Below are positions 1-11,944 of a stretch of 64,000 nt of DNA, in pieces. The notes beneath the pieces are model-generated. The model did not search any database. It saw only the letters and a list, made by a program, of their open reading frames with translations, and was not told where the DNA came from. The stretch's first letter is position 1. Each line of letters opens with the position of its first letter. The stretch lies in contig NC_133288.1 in NCBI RefSeq assembly GCF_005239225.2, forward strand, positions 7,955,035 through 8,019,034. The letters are read 5' to 3'. This stretch comes from Populus alba (lineage: Eukaryota > Streptophyta > Magnoliopsida > Malpighiales > Salicaceae). A program made the translations under genes and the position numbers.

Positions 1-152
1 TTAATTTTTATCAAATAAATAGGGATGGTGAGATTTGAACTCGTGACCACTTGGTCATTAAAGCTCTGATACCATGTCAAATAACCATCTCAACCCAAAA
101 GCTTAAGCTGTTAGGTGAGATCCCAAAATATGATTTATATTATTCTCTAACA
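1..152 (-). mobile_element. TRIM-like LTR retroelement, one LTR plus primer site
   Basis: On the minus strand a very short LTR-like block (152 down to 75) begins TGTTAGAGAATAAT and ends TTTGACA, and is followed at once by TGGTATCAGAGC (74-63), the primer-binding site for initiator tRNA-Met. The remaining 62 bases continue the interior and leave the window on the left. An LTR of about 78 bp and no coding capacity fit a terminal-repeat retrotransposon in miniature (TRIM). The interior contains a stretch resembling a tRNA T-arm (gatttgaactcgtgacc on the plus strand), which is part of the element and not a tRNA gene. The other LTR and target duplication are outside the window. Confidence 0.6.
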
Positions 153-1320
153 CTCTCCTCTTCTCAATTCATCTTATTTTTTGAATTAGAATTACAGCAA
201 CTCCATCTCTCTGAAACATTCCGGCAAGATAGCGCCCCTCGTATATCAGGTCACCCAACACAAATGTTGATAAACTAAAAGTTAAGGAACAAAACCTCCT
301 CTCTGTCGCTTACAAAAACATGATCGACTCACTGTCTGCTACTTGGAAAAGAGTGTCTTCAATTGAGTAAAAAAAAAAAGGAGAAAGAACAAGAACATGT
401 GCTTAATCTTCATTTTCTTTCTTGAAGTTTATTTTGTTCTATTTGTAATTATCTATAGACCTAGAGCGATTGAGCTCATCATGGATATCCCAGTTCAATG
501 AAGACAAAGGATCTTGTATATATTACCTCTACTAATAGGTCATGATATGATCTGGTATATTTTTTCATTTTTTACTTCTCGTGCATTTTTTTCTAATATG
601 GTGTAGTATAGTTATTAGTTACTTTGTAATGTAGAAAATTTCTTTAGAAGAAGAATCAAGAATCTAACGGGTTTAAATCATAAACTGATTATCTTGAAAT
701 TTATCTTGAAATTGTTATTTCTTTCTACTAATAGACTCACATTTATTGAAGCAACTCTAATAAATAATCATAAACTGATTTATAATATTCATTTTGTATT
801 TTTAAAACATGATAAAAATATAATTTTATTATTTTTATAAAATATATATGAAAAAAATATATATTTTTTTTATTAAAATTTTTTTTAAAAAAAATTAAAT
901 ATTTTAATATCAAGTTTTTATTTTATAATATAAATCTAGGGCCGATTAGTGTATCTAGACCATTCACCTACCACACAAATAAATAAAGCAGAATGTGTTA
1001 TCAATTTGCAAAAAATGGTACATTGTTGTCAGAACCTAAATTTTTAGATATGATTGGCTTAACTGAATTTTTATGTAAGGTTAAAGAGAAATTAGTTTTT
1101 TTTAATTAGTTTTTTTAACTTTAATATAATTTTGATAAAAGTAAGATTCCAACCTAAAATTCCAACAAAAAATGCCTATGATTTTCACTTATGGGAAAAT
1201 CCTACCAGGCTAATTTAAGCTTAACGATTGAAAGGAATTAGTTGGGTAAGAAAAGAAAAGAAAAAGATGTTAGCACACTACCTAGGTGGTCGTTGCTTCT
1301 TAATGTCAACCTTTTTTAGG
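153..1320. other. AT-rich intergenic spacer
   Basis: No coding exon, RNA gene or clear repeat was recognised. The sequence is strongly AT-rich with homopolymer runs, especially 830-905. Confidence 0.6.
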
Positions 1321-2353
1321 GTCTGTTTGATATTGTGGTAGCTGTTGTGGTTGTGGTTTGAAAAAAATTGTTTTATAAAAAGTACTTTTAATTGAGGCTG
1401 GTTTGAAAAAATAGGTGTTTGGTTAAAACTGTAGTTAAAATTAAGGTTGAAGAAAAAGTAGTTTTAATACACCGTTTGACATTGCGTTCCAAACGGTGTT
1501 TTGCCCAAATTCAAATTTATTTTTTTTTATTTTGCTAAAATTAAGTTCGGTTTGTAGTTTTTGGATCGTTTTGATGTGCTGATGTCAAAAATAATTTTTT
1601 AAAAATGAAAAAACATCATTGGCATGTATTTCGGCACGAAAAGCTATTTGAAAAGCAACCACTACCACACTGCCAAACACGCTAATGTGTTTGGTTAAGA
1701 ATGCTTTTGAAATTTAAGTTATAAAATAATTTTAAAAAATATATATTAATATTGATGGTTTTTAATTTAAATATTATGGATTTAACTATTGCTATTACAT
1801 CATAAAATAAATCATATTTTATATAAAATATTTTTTATTATTCCATTAAATTATCTACAATTCCATCACGTATGAAATTGAGATTGCAGTCAAATTCTAT
1901 AAATGCAGCGTCATCAAGCGATCTCCGTCTAATTTATATAGTCATTAAATAATGTTTAACACTAGTTTTTTGAATAAAACACAATTAAAAATAAAAAAAA
2001 AATTATTTTCTTGGATCGAACCTGATTCAATGTATTTTTAACTTTGAACCGGACCGGTTCGACCAGATCAATTTTACTATTGATAGAAAAAAATGGGTGA
2101 ATAGTGGAGCATGGCTCCACTGTTCATGTGAACAGTGGAGCCATGCTCCACTGTTAGAAGAAAATGGATGAACAGTGGAGCCATGCTCCACTGTTCATCC
2201 ATTTTTCCATTTCAAGAAGCAGCCGAGAGCTGCTTCTTGGTACCTGCGGTGCAACCATAATTAATGGTGGGGTCCACCATTAAAAAACTGTGGTGGAAAT
2301 ATTACCAAACAAAAAAATTTGTGGTTTACCCGCAGCCACAATACCAAACAGCC
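1321..2353. mobile_element. Non-autonomous DNA transposon-like element with inverted ends, nested insertion
   Basis: The left end reads gtctgtttgatattgtggt and the right end, reverse-complemented, reads ggctgtttggtattgtggc: imperfect terminal inverted repeats about 1 kb apart. No transposase frame is present. A second unit with related ends (about 1469-1683, right end ccactaccacactgccaaac) interrupts the first: the text before it (gtagttttaat) appears to continue after it (aatgtgtttggttaagaatg). The right third holds hairpins built on aacagtggagc. I recognise this architecture as common in Populus DNA; superfamily and exact target duplication could not be fixed. Confidence 0.55.
2102..2205. 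repeat. Hairpin cluster built on 'aacagtggagc'
   Basis: Positions 2161-2181 and 2185-2205 are exact 21-nt inverted copies separated by three bases (cat). Just upstream, 2130-2155 contains a second hairpin made of the same 11-base word and its complement, and 2103-2120 a third partial one. The cluster lies inside the larger transposon-like element. Confidence 0.8.
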
Positions 2354-3060
2354 ACTTAAAAATCTCGTACGCGTGTGACCGCAAAGTTTGAAAAAATATT
2401 GCTTAGATGCGCTTTTTTTTCTTTTTAGACATGTTTTATGAATTTTTTTTTAAAAAAGTTTAAATTAATATTTTTTTAATTATGAACGATAATATTTTAA
2501 GTATAGATATTGTAATATGCCCTTGCTAATTTTTTTTTTAAAAGACAATACTAATTAAACCTTATTTATTTGATAAATTAATCTAGGAAATTTATCATTT
2601 AAATTCTGACACGGTTAATTTTAAAGTTAAATATAAAAAGTATTAATTTAATAAAAATCAATTAATTTTATAAAATTTATGAAAGTTGGGTGGTCAATTA
2701 AGCCATGTGTAAACCAACACTAATAAATAAATAAATAACAAAGAAAAAACATTGTTTTATTGTGGAGAGAACTGAGTTATATTTTGTTTATATATATATA
2801 TATATATATATATTTGAGAGTATAGTAGAAGTGATTTTCAAAGTATTTTTTGTTTGAAAATATATCAAAATAATATATTTTTATTTATTAAAAAATATTT
2901 TTAATATCAGTACATAAAAATAATTTAAAAAACACAAAAAATATTAATTTAAAAATAAAATAAAAATTAATTTTTTAAAAAAATATTTTTAAAATCATGT
3001 ACGACCCGAACATGTGGGTGACGTCCGAGTAATTAAAAGAAGTGCTGTGAATCCTAATGA
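2354..3060. other. AT-rich spacer with TA repeat and dispersed AT-rich block
   Basis: Contains a (TA)n tract at about 2790-2812 and, at about 2825-3000, a copy of an AT-rich dispersed block (aaaatattttt, then aatttaaaa words) also seen near 4165-4350, 12825-13035, 14478-14625, 14870-15005 and 28430-28580. No gene seen. Confidence 0.5.
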
Positions 3061-3069
3061 CTCCCTGTC

Positions 3070-3077
3070 TATATAAA
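3070..3077 (+). promoter_or_regulatory. TATA box of the small two-exon gene
   Basis: The plus strand reads tctatataaacc, a good plant TATA box 57 bp before the ATG at 3134. A start site about 30 bp downstream would give a leader of roughly 30-35 nt. Confidence 0.5.
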
Positions 3078-3133
3078 CCAAGCTAAGATGGTTGGGATTC
3101 ACAAGCAAACGTGATTTCTAGCTAAAAGAAGCA

Positions 3134-3705
3134 ATGTTTTTCCTCACCGTCAACTATTTCGTGATCCTCATCCTCACCGCCGCGGCATTTCTCTTACGAC
3201 AATATTATATCTTCCACGCAGGTTAGTTCTTCGAGATTCATTCAATGACCTGCAATCATGTATAGTTCTTTCTCAAGTCACCTCACAAAATTATCCTTTG
3301 TATTAATGCAAAGGTGGGATCTTAGTGGGTCTCGATCGGGAAGAATATTCTGATAAATAAGCTGCTGCTGCTCTCCTTCTACTTTTGTTTTCAATACCTT
3401 GATTTCAAATCTTAGTGGGTCTCGATCGGGAAGAATATCCTTGATTTCTTGATATATAAGCTGTAAATTAATTAAGCTTTCTTGATATATATCACGGGGT
3501 TGGTCATGCAATTTGTCTGTAGTCTCAACAGAAGAGCTTTGTAAGAAATCTGATTTAACGGCATCAATTTGCAGATCGAGTGAGCAGGAGGCAGAAAGGA
3601 AATGGGAAGCAGGGGGTTCCTCCTCCACCTCCAGCTCCGGAGGAAGAAAACACGGGGCGAGCTTTTCCACCTCTCTACTTGCCTCTCGGACTAAATCACT
3701 TTTAA
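3134..3705 (+). CDS. Candidate small single-pass membrane protein, two exons, 72 aa
   Basis: Exons are 3134-3221 and 3575-3705, joined in phase 1 by an intron starting gttagt and ending tttgcag. The spliced frame gives 72 residues: a hydrophobic segment at about 2-22 (FFLTVNYFVILILTAAAF), a short Tyr-rich turn, a basic stretch (RVSRRQKGNGK) and a proline-rich, acidic tail (VPPPPPAPEEENTG) ending in LNHF. The layout suggests a membrane-anchored or secreted peptide. A TATA box lies 57 bp upstream and AATAAA about 78 bp after the stop. I do not recognise a family. The overlapping unspliced frame at 3513-3710 is less likely because it ignores both splice sites. It could also be a chance pair of open exons; transcript evidence would decide. 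Confidence 0.45.
3319..3438 (+). repeat. 30-bp direct duplication inside the small gene's intron
   Basis: 3319-3348 and 3409-3438 are identical over 30 bases (core cttagtgggtctcgatcggg), offset by 90 bp. The intervening text differs, including a gct run at 3361-3372. Confidence 0.9.
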
Positions 3706-6550
3706 TTTAATTAGTTGGCTTCATCATGTTATCACATGCAAGCCTCACAGCACAAGCAAATGTATTAGAATTTCGATCTTAAATAAAAGATGCGTGTTCG
3801 GTGCTTAGTTCAATTTTCTCCCCTCTTCGTTTTCTTTTTTATTCTTCTCCTCCTCTCCCTGTGTTCTTGTCGAGCTATGTATATCCATGGAAACAAAAAG
3901 AAGGGCTTCCAAGAGCTCAAGGTTTGGTAGGCAATTTCAGTCTCAAGCTCTCAATGGGTATATGGCGGTGATGATAAAAAATATTAAACATAATGGGATT
4001 TCGAGATATTAGCAACCCGCCCTCTGTAAATTATGGATAAAGGAAACTCGGACGGAATTTTTTGCTTGGACGCATTCGTTTGATTTTCAACGGTAGCGAG
4101 GAGAACGATAACTGTGAACATCATGATACCGTCTGTATACACCGGATCCTAAAAGCCACACGTGATCGTTTTTTAAAATATTTTTTTATTTATAAAATAT
4201 ATTAATAATAATTATTTTTATTTTTTAAAAATTATTTTTGAAACCAGTATATCAAAATAATTTAAAAAATATCAAAAATATATTAATTTAAAATAAAAAA
4301 AATTAAAATTTTTTTAAAAAACTTTTAAAACACAGTGCCAAACAAACCCTTCAAACCATCTTCATCACAGGCCGACTCCTTGCTTAATACACTTTGGCCA
4401 GTTTATGGAAGGGCCGGGTTATGGTAGTTCTTGGCTTTCTCTGTCTCCCTTTTTAAAGGTTCTAATTTTGATCGTGATGCTCGTCTACATATTATTAATT
4501 GAATGCAAATAAATTTTGGTTTCTAATTATTTTATTTGTTTGATAGAAAAACAATTGTGGTCAGAAAGAATAGAAACATAGACATAACCAAATAAACTTT
4601 TTGTTCACAAATGTTTTTTTAAACCATTCATAATTTTAATCTTTATCCTTATATTTATATTTGAATAATTTATTTTAATTAAATTAATTTTTATTGTTAA
4701 ATCTGAGAATTAAAAACAATAAAAGTGAACACCATAAATATATATAATAAACATAAATAAAAGAGAGAGAGTAAGAAGAGAGAAAATATCAACTAAATTG
4801 AATCCGGTCAAAATACCTAATATGATCACCATCTAATGAAAGTTTTCACATAAACTGTTCATAGATACCTAATCTAGATTTTTATTGTTGAATTTGAGTG
4901 GTAAGAGGACTTAAATTTCTAGATTTAAAAATTTAAGATTAAATTTGTATGTTGATTAGTTGTTTAAAAGTGGCTTTTGATGTTAAATTTGTGTTTATAA
5001 TATTGAGTGGATTGTTTACATGTCTTTTTTTTTATAAAAAATAAAATAAAGTTTATCTAAATGATTAATAAGATAACAAAAATCCATTAATAAATCCAAA
5101 AACGGTTAAGAGCTCGTAGAAAACAATGACAAATGACTCATTTTTTAAATGAATGATGCATTGCAAATTATTATTATTATTATTATTATTATTTTGTAAC
5201 CCAAATGTTTGAGATGTGCATCTTGGCTAATTCTAATCCTAAATATTTTATGTTTTTTTTTTTAATTGGCTAATTCTAATCCTAAATATTTTATGTTTTT
5301 TTTTTTAATTTACTGGTGTGTGTGTTGGGTTTGAGTTTTTAAAGTGAGTAGAGAGTGTGTTTTTATTATTATTATTATTATTGAAAATAAATTTATTGAA
5401 GTTTTTATAATGGTTTCATGGATGTTTTTAAAGTGAAAAGCAATTAAAATATATATTTTTTTAATTCAAAAACTCAAATCATGTTTTTCTGGTCACTTTC
5501 AATTATCAAAAAAAAATAATAATGGATGACTTGTGGTCTATCTAGATGGACGACTCATCATCCAATCAATTAAAAAAGATATTTGGACGGATAATGTGTT
5601 ATTTGCCCGTTAAAAAAAAATACAGAGAAGGAACTAGGCGAACATGTAGAGGCTTTGGCCTTTTAGGCTGGGCCTAGACTCAATCATTTTTTTATATATA
5701 TTTTTTATTTTTTAAATTGGATTTTTAATTAATATCTACTTTTTTATTTTTTAAATTGTTTAATTTAATTTTTTTTTAAAATGATAATAGATCTTTTGGA
5801 TAGTTCTTATAATTTTATTATATAATTAAACCTTTATACTCCTAGAACTATGAAATTTATTAATTAATCGATATGTTATTTAAAATTTAAATTTAAGTTA
5901 GGATAAAAAAAATATTATTTGATTGAGATTAAATTTTATTATACTTTATCTTTGATTTTATTCTTTTTTATATTTAAAATAGATTAGTTGTATTTATATT
6001 ATGTATTTATATAAACAAATTCATATACATATATATATAAGAAAAAAATATTTGTATTTGTATTTATCTTTTACTTATGAAAAATAAACTTTTCATTTTA
6101 ATTTTCAATTAACATTTTTATATATTTTTTTAATTTAATAGTTAATATATTTTTAATTCATCATATTAAATAAATACATCATATTTTCATTTTTCATTTA
6201 ACAAATTTTATGATATCAAAACTAAATTTATAATATTATTGTCTTCTTTTTAATATATTTAAAATTGACAGGAAATCCTATATTAGTCGGTTTAAGCCAA
6301 GTTAAAGAAAGAAGAAAATACCAATCAATTATATAAATATACAAAAAGAAAGAAAGGAATTAACATTAAAGTAATTCAATTATCACAAACCAAATGAGAA
6401 TAGATTAGAATTCTCCTTAATTTGTTTTTAGCATAATTTGTTTATGCTAAAAATAAATTGTTTAACCAAAATCAAAGAGATTATATATAGGCTAAGCTAA
6501 AAATATTATCCTACCCTTAATAATAAAACAAAATAAATATATTATTTAAC
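3706..6550. other. Intergenic spacer with small repeats
   Basis: AATAAA at about 3783 could end the small gene's transcript. 4165-4350 is another copy of the AT-rich dispersed block and ends with gtgccaaacaaaccc. An (ATT)n tract lies near 5169-5192 and a perfect 43-bp tandem duplication at 5223-5308. 5700-6540 is very AT-rich. No gene seen. Confidence 0.5.
5223..5308 (+). repeat. 43-bp tandem duplication
   Basis: Two head-to-tail copies beginning ttggctaattctaatcctaa start at 5223 and 5266; they are identical by eye, including the T run. Confidence 0.85.
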
Positions 6551-6630
6551 AATTAAATTCTCACTATCCCAATCTACAATTTTCCCTCAGAAATTGATAC
6601 ACAAGAGGATGATTCATCAGTTTATGCAAA

Positions 6631-9600
6631 CTACGGTTCTTTTGGAGGGGCAGGCTTGACAAAAGAGAAATCGTCTTCATTTCTGGTTTCTTCTTCCTCA
6701 TATTGCGGTTCGTCAACTTCAGTTGGGTGAACATCATCATGATCATCATCATCCACTCTTATGATTAAGCTGGTAGTTGCTGTTGTGGGTGACGATGCCT
6801 CAGCTTCTAAATCGGACACGTCTTGATCATCATAAGAGTACGATGACCGGGTTGAGTGCCCGGTTGTTTTGAAACGTTGCAACGTGCGTGAGGAAGAGAC
6901 GGTAGACACAGTCGGGCTCACACCTCCCAACATCCGAGCAGGAGTCTTTCCTCCTTTCCCATGCCTCTTCTTCACAGCCATGTGCCACTTCTTAAGAGCC
7001 TTGGATGTTTGTTCGTCGAAGACTGATTTCTTCATCCGCGAACCCATCTGAGAGGCGGCCAATGATAAAGATTAGTCTCCAGGAAACCATAGAAAACTTC
7101 GAGAAATAAGCGTCGGGAAACAGAACTAGCACATAACGGTACAGAGTTTATCTACGAATAACGATACAGGTTTTCAGGGGATGAAAGCATTTTAGTTCCA
7201 GCATCTTTCAAGTTTCGAGTGATATTGAAACAAACACCATCGTTTCTAGTAATGGGGACATGATTTGTTGGTTGATCAAAGGCTTGCTTTTGGGAACAAA
7301 TAAACAATTTGAAATTAGAAGTTTCTTTTGTAAGATTGTACTTGATTATGTTTGTTCCATCTCAAGCTTCTAAAGATACCAGAGGGAGTTGAAGGTACCT
7401 GAGTTACAAGGGCATACAGAGGAAGTGTGATGTAGCTGCACAGAAATAGAGCTCCAACCCTGCAAGGTCATGGAAATTTAGTCTATCAGTTCATTTCTAA
7501 TGTTTGTAACATGTTTGTAATGGATTTATCACTAGAAATGGCCATCTGTTGAAATTACAAAAGCTTACCCCAAAGCAACTTTGGCTATAACAATATCGAA
7601 ATTGTCATGGAAGCAAGATTTCAACCCAAATGAATACTGCAAATGTAAACATACATGTAAGGAGTAAAGAACAGGAGCAGACAATACATTATTGCATAAC
7701 AGAGTTGCTGAAAGGAGTGAATTACCCATATCCACAAGAAATATGTTATCTGGAATGCATTCTGCACCCACCATGAAATAAAGAAAATGGCAATTAGCAT
7801 ACTTACAGTTAATTACTATGAATAAAGCAAAGAACCTTGATATTCAAAGAATCTTAAGCTAACAATTCCGATGTAATTATAGGTTATGTAAGGTTTAGTA
7901 TCTGTGGAGGACGCCATACAGTACCTGAAATAAAGCAAAATGGATAAGATGAAGAAGCAACTGAGGTCGACCAAACCAAAAATATCTGTCTGAGCCTTGC
8001 ACAAGTGGCATCCCTTGGACTACTGCATGTCTGTCCTTGATTTCAAGAGCCATCTTCATCATAATGACCTGAAGTTTTGTCCCAACTGCTAGGATAATCT
8101 GTAAAAATGAATGGTAAGAACAATGATGTTTGCTCTCAACCAGGAAAATTGATCACTGAGAATAGATTTCTTACAATCACAGGTATTATTGAAGCCCAGA
8201 ACAAAGATTGCCATCCTGAAAGGGACACGGCACGTCAACATATTAGACTGTCCTCAAATTCAACTTGAAAGTGCTTCATGCTCCAAAAATTTCCAAAGAA
8301 GAGGAACTTACCATAAACATTCAGGAGCAAGAAAATAACAAAGGATGCCCACAGAACAGGACTGCCAAAACATCAAAATAAATCAGGATATATAAATATT
8401 TGAAATCTTGTGAAAAATCAAAGAAATATAACATGAAGAGAGAGAGAGAGAGTTGAACCATTACCTTACTCCCACAACTAACGTGAAGTCATCTTCCAAT
8501 GACCGTTTGAGGTACTTACGGAAGTTAAACTTACTTCCAGGAGCTAAATGGACCTACATAAACATGGCACTGTCAAAAATAAAGTGGCAATGCAGCACTT
8601 GAAAAATGAATCTGTGTGTATGAAGACTCACTGCGATAAATCCATTACGCAATGTCAAGTAGTCAGACCTGCTAACAGACCTGAAAAATTGTTGAAAGAA
8701 GCATCCCTGCAATATATACAGACAAATTTAGACCATACAGTGCTACTGAACACACCAAACATATATATATAGACACACACACACACACACAAGGAAGAGG
8801 AAGAACTTGGTGCTAGTTAATTGATATATTTCTTACAATGTAAAAGAAGAACGGAATTCTACTCCAGAAACTGGTGTGTGCTCTCACAAAAGATGTCTCG
8901 TGAGCAAGCCTGAATCTTGAAGGATCTATGCATAAGATAACATCCAATATAGCATACAAACCCAGATAAGCAAATATGATGTTTGGATTTAATGAAGAAA
9001 AGTTAAAGCTAGAATATAAAGGTGGAATCTAGCCTTTTAAGATAAGACAGCATACCATTTGAGAACTCATAATCATGTGACAAAGTCTCCAGCTCCCACC
9101 GCTTCCAGGCACGACTCTGTAAAAAGTAACTAATTAATACTAGCTAAGAATTTGACCTGGTACATCACATTGTAGGTCAGGGGAAAGATAGTTTGTCAAC
9201 TGGCTTGTCTACCTAGATTTAGACATTAAATTTTTTTCCTGGTTTAGTCATTACTATAGATCTTATTTTCCAGTAACGCACATAACCAATTCAGGCAATT
9301 AGATGTTTGTAAAATGGCATAGCAAAACAAAGTATTATAAAAAGAACATTTCCATACCTTCAGTCGCCCAAGTGTCACGGTAATAACACTAAATAACACA
9401 TGAAAAATTGCTAGAAAGAATACAAGGATGTGTAATTGATGCAATCCATCAACAGATATGAGCTGTTCATACCCCTGCAGGAAAATATCAAAACGGTTAT
9501 CATTTTGAGCAAGACATGTTTCAATGTTATTCTCTCATAATAACAAAGATAAATTTTAGGATCCTACCAGATCAATGTGAGTAAATAAAAGTTAGTATAA

Positions 9601-11823
9601 AAATTAATTACTCTAAAGCAAGCAACACCAAGAAGATTACAGAAGTATGGCACTGACTAGTGGAATGGTTATCTAGTTACAACACTTAAGTTATTGTTCA
9701 AAAGCATGAAGCAATGGTACCTTCAAATATTTCATAAAAGGAAAAAAGGATCTTCAGAATTGGATAAACCACGGTTTCTATTCTCACAACTTATCATGCA
9801 GCTCCCTATAAGATGCCTAAATGTTAGATAACATTAAATTTCAATACCAGGAGCTAATATCATTTAGCAGCGAGCAGCTTCTTCTGTTGCTGTAGATTTA
9901 TTCAAGATCCCGCAAAAGCATGTACATTGTTTTTAATCAAACTTGGCATGTTCTAAGATCACTAGTTCCAGAAAGCCTGTTCAATGTTAGTTCTGCACTA
10001 TACCCAACAGCATCAATCATCAATCCCATTAAACACTAGAATGTGTCACTTCGATCATCTTCCCCCCACATTTTCTACCATATTTATCACTCTGTTCCTT
10101 CAATGTTAGTTCTGAAATGTCATGGCCTAAGTTGTGAAGGTAATTATCTCAAAATGCATCAAATACCAACCAATTAACTTCTGGAAATCTTATTGCAAGA
10201 ATCAAAATGCATTTCACGTTACTCTCAACATCAGAACAACTCTATTTCATTCCAAAAAACCTGTGTGTCTAATTTGGCATGCCTCACATATGTTTGCTGG
10301 CATTGGGTTTTTCTTCTTCTTTTTGTGGCACTTCTAATCATGCAACTAAACTAGGTGAACTTATGCAAATACATATAAAAGCATCAAATATCATATAATT
10401 TAGCTTTGGCATGCCAGCACCTACTCCCCCACCATCCACTATCCAAAAGGAATTATTTAGAAAGCATTCTTTTAGTTGTTTCCAGTAAAATGATGCTTTT
10501 AATTGGTTGTCATTCAAACACTTTCCAACCCTTCTTTTATACAAGACTATTACTGATACATTTACAGCACACAAAACTTGCATGCTAGCGATTAGAAAAT
10601 CTTAAATTATCAACCATGAAGAACAAGTTTTGCAGCATATACACTTACATCTTTGCATTTCACTGCACTCTCAGCACCAGCTAGAAATCTACGATCAAAC
10701 CACAAAAGTGCCCTGCGATGTTCCGCTTCGGTGCTGCTACTTTTTTCACTGCCTTCTTTCTTACAAGGCAACATGGTGCCTACAACATCTTCGGGAACAC
10801 AGATTTTTGCAATATAACTCTGCGCAAAAGTCAGGAGCAGTGATATGAACCCTAGAATCATCAGCTCTGCAATAATCATTCCAAACTCAGAATTTCCTCA
10901 TAACAATCCCACTAAAGGAGTACATAAAAAAGCATTAAGAAAAAAAGTCAAGGCTAAAGGAGAGAATCATGATCATTAGCATTAGTAAATAAAGCTTAGT
11001 TCTTTACCAGCTTTAACCTTCTCCAAGGCTTCAAACAAAGCTTTCTTATGCTTTTCTGTAAGCCACTGAATTGAAAAGAAAAAAAGGAAGAAAATCATCG
11101 AGTTAGGAATTAAGAATTAAAGACTCAAATAAAAAAAAATCATAAATTTGACAGAAAGAAAAACAATTATACATTAGAAGAAACAAGATTAAAGGAAAAC
11201 AAAAAAAAATCATTTTTATCATAGCAGTAGTGGGAAAATTGAACAAGATTCAAGCGGCAAAAAAAAAATGGAAAAGAAATATGCACAGTTTTATTCATGA
11301 CTTAAAGAGTTCTTAATTCTTTTTAAAATAATATAAAACAGACATAGCATTAATGGTTTCACCCCCCCCCCCCACCCCGAGTTCTTAATTCTTTTTTAAA
11401 TAATATAAAACAGACATAGCATTAATGGTTTCAACCCCCCCCCCCAAAAAAAAAAAAAAAAAAACAGCAACAATGAAGAAGAAGTGAAGCGAATTAAAGA
11501 AGCAGGAAGTTAAAGAATTTGGTGATGTTAGTATCCAACAAACTCTGCTACGAAGAAGGCAAAACAGTAAAAGAACATCAAGTATAACTCAGAAAAATTA
11601 AAGAAAAGCATTAAAGACACAAAAGAAAACTTACTGTTCCGACTTTGTGAAGAAATTTTTCCAAGAGAATAGAAATGATGATGATAACAGCACAAACACC
11701 AGCAACAGCCCACGTTGGTGTTTGATCAAGCTTCCTCGTTGTATCACTACTCTCACTTGCTGCCCCAACCACTACAACGCCTCCATAAACAGTCCATAAG
11801 GACAGGCCTAACAACACTTTCAT
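6631..11823 (-). CDS. MLO10-like: MLO family seven-transmembrane protein, 580 aa, 15 exons
   Basis: Exons from the start: 11823-11635, 11065-11008, 10866-10649, 9474-9358, 9116-9056, 8925-8837, 8706-8632, 8553-8465, 8361-8312, 8215-8175, 8098-7925, 7761-7726, 7636-7569, 7459-7399, 7047-6631. All have GT-AG borders, keep frame and total 580 codons plus stop, the usual family size. The protein has a signal-like N terminus (1-22), the family motif QTPTWAV (34-40) opening TM1, further helices such as [13 protein letters not shown] and [13 protein letters not shown], and a cytosolic tail from 443. The tail begins with the calmodulin-binding helix [13 protein letters not shown] (Trp463), then a Ser/Thr-rich part and an acidic run VDDDDHDD near 540. 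MLO proteins are plasma-membrane proteins; recent work treats them as calcium channels. The sequence looks closest to the Arabidopsis MLO5/7/8/9/10 clade (pollen-tube and reproductive roles), not the powdery-mildew clade. That placement is from memory. Confidence 0.95.
11307..11450. repeat. 72-bp tandem duplication with poly-C tracts in MLO intron 1
   Basis: Two copies starting gagttcttaattcttttt (11307 and 11379) share the text through atagcattaatggtttc. Each ends in a run of ten or more C; the second is followed by a long A run to about 11464. It lies inside the first intron (11634-11066) of the MLO gene, so it does not alter the protein. Confidence 0.85.
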
Positions 11824-11944
11824 TTTAAGACCAAAACAGTGGAAAGATACGTAAAAAGAGCGGAGAAACGAGTGAAAAGGCCAGATAAAAACGATGTGTT
11901 CTTCTGTCTGAAATGAAAATGAAAGCTTGTGTCAGAACAGAGAG

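Noticed and set aside
30..75. tRNA-like T-arm text gatttgaactcgtgacc
   Set aside because: No acceptor stem or anticodon arm around it; it belongs to the TRIM next to the primer site.
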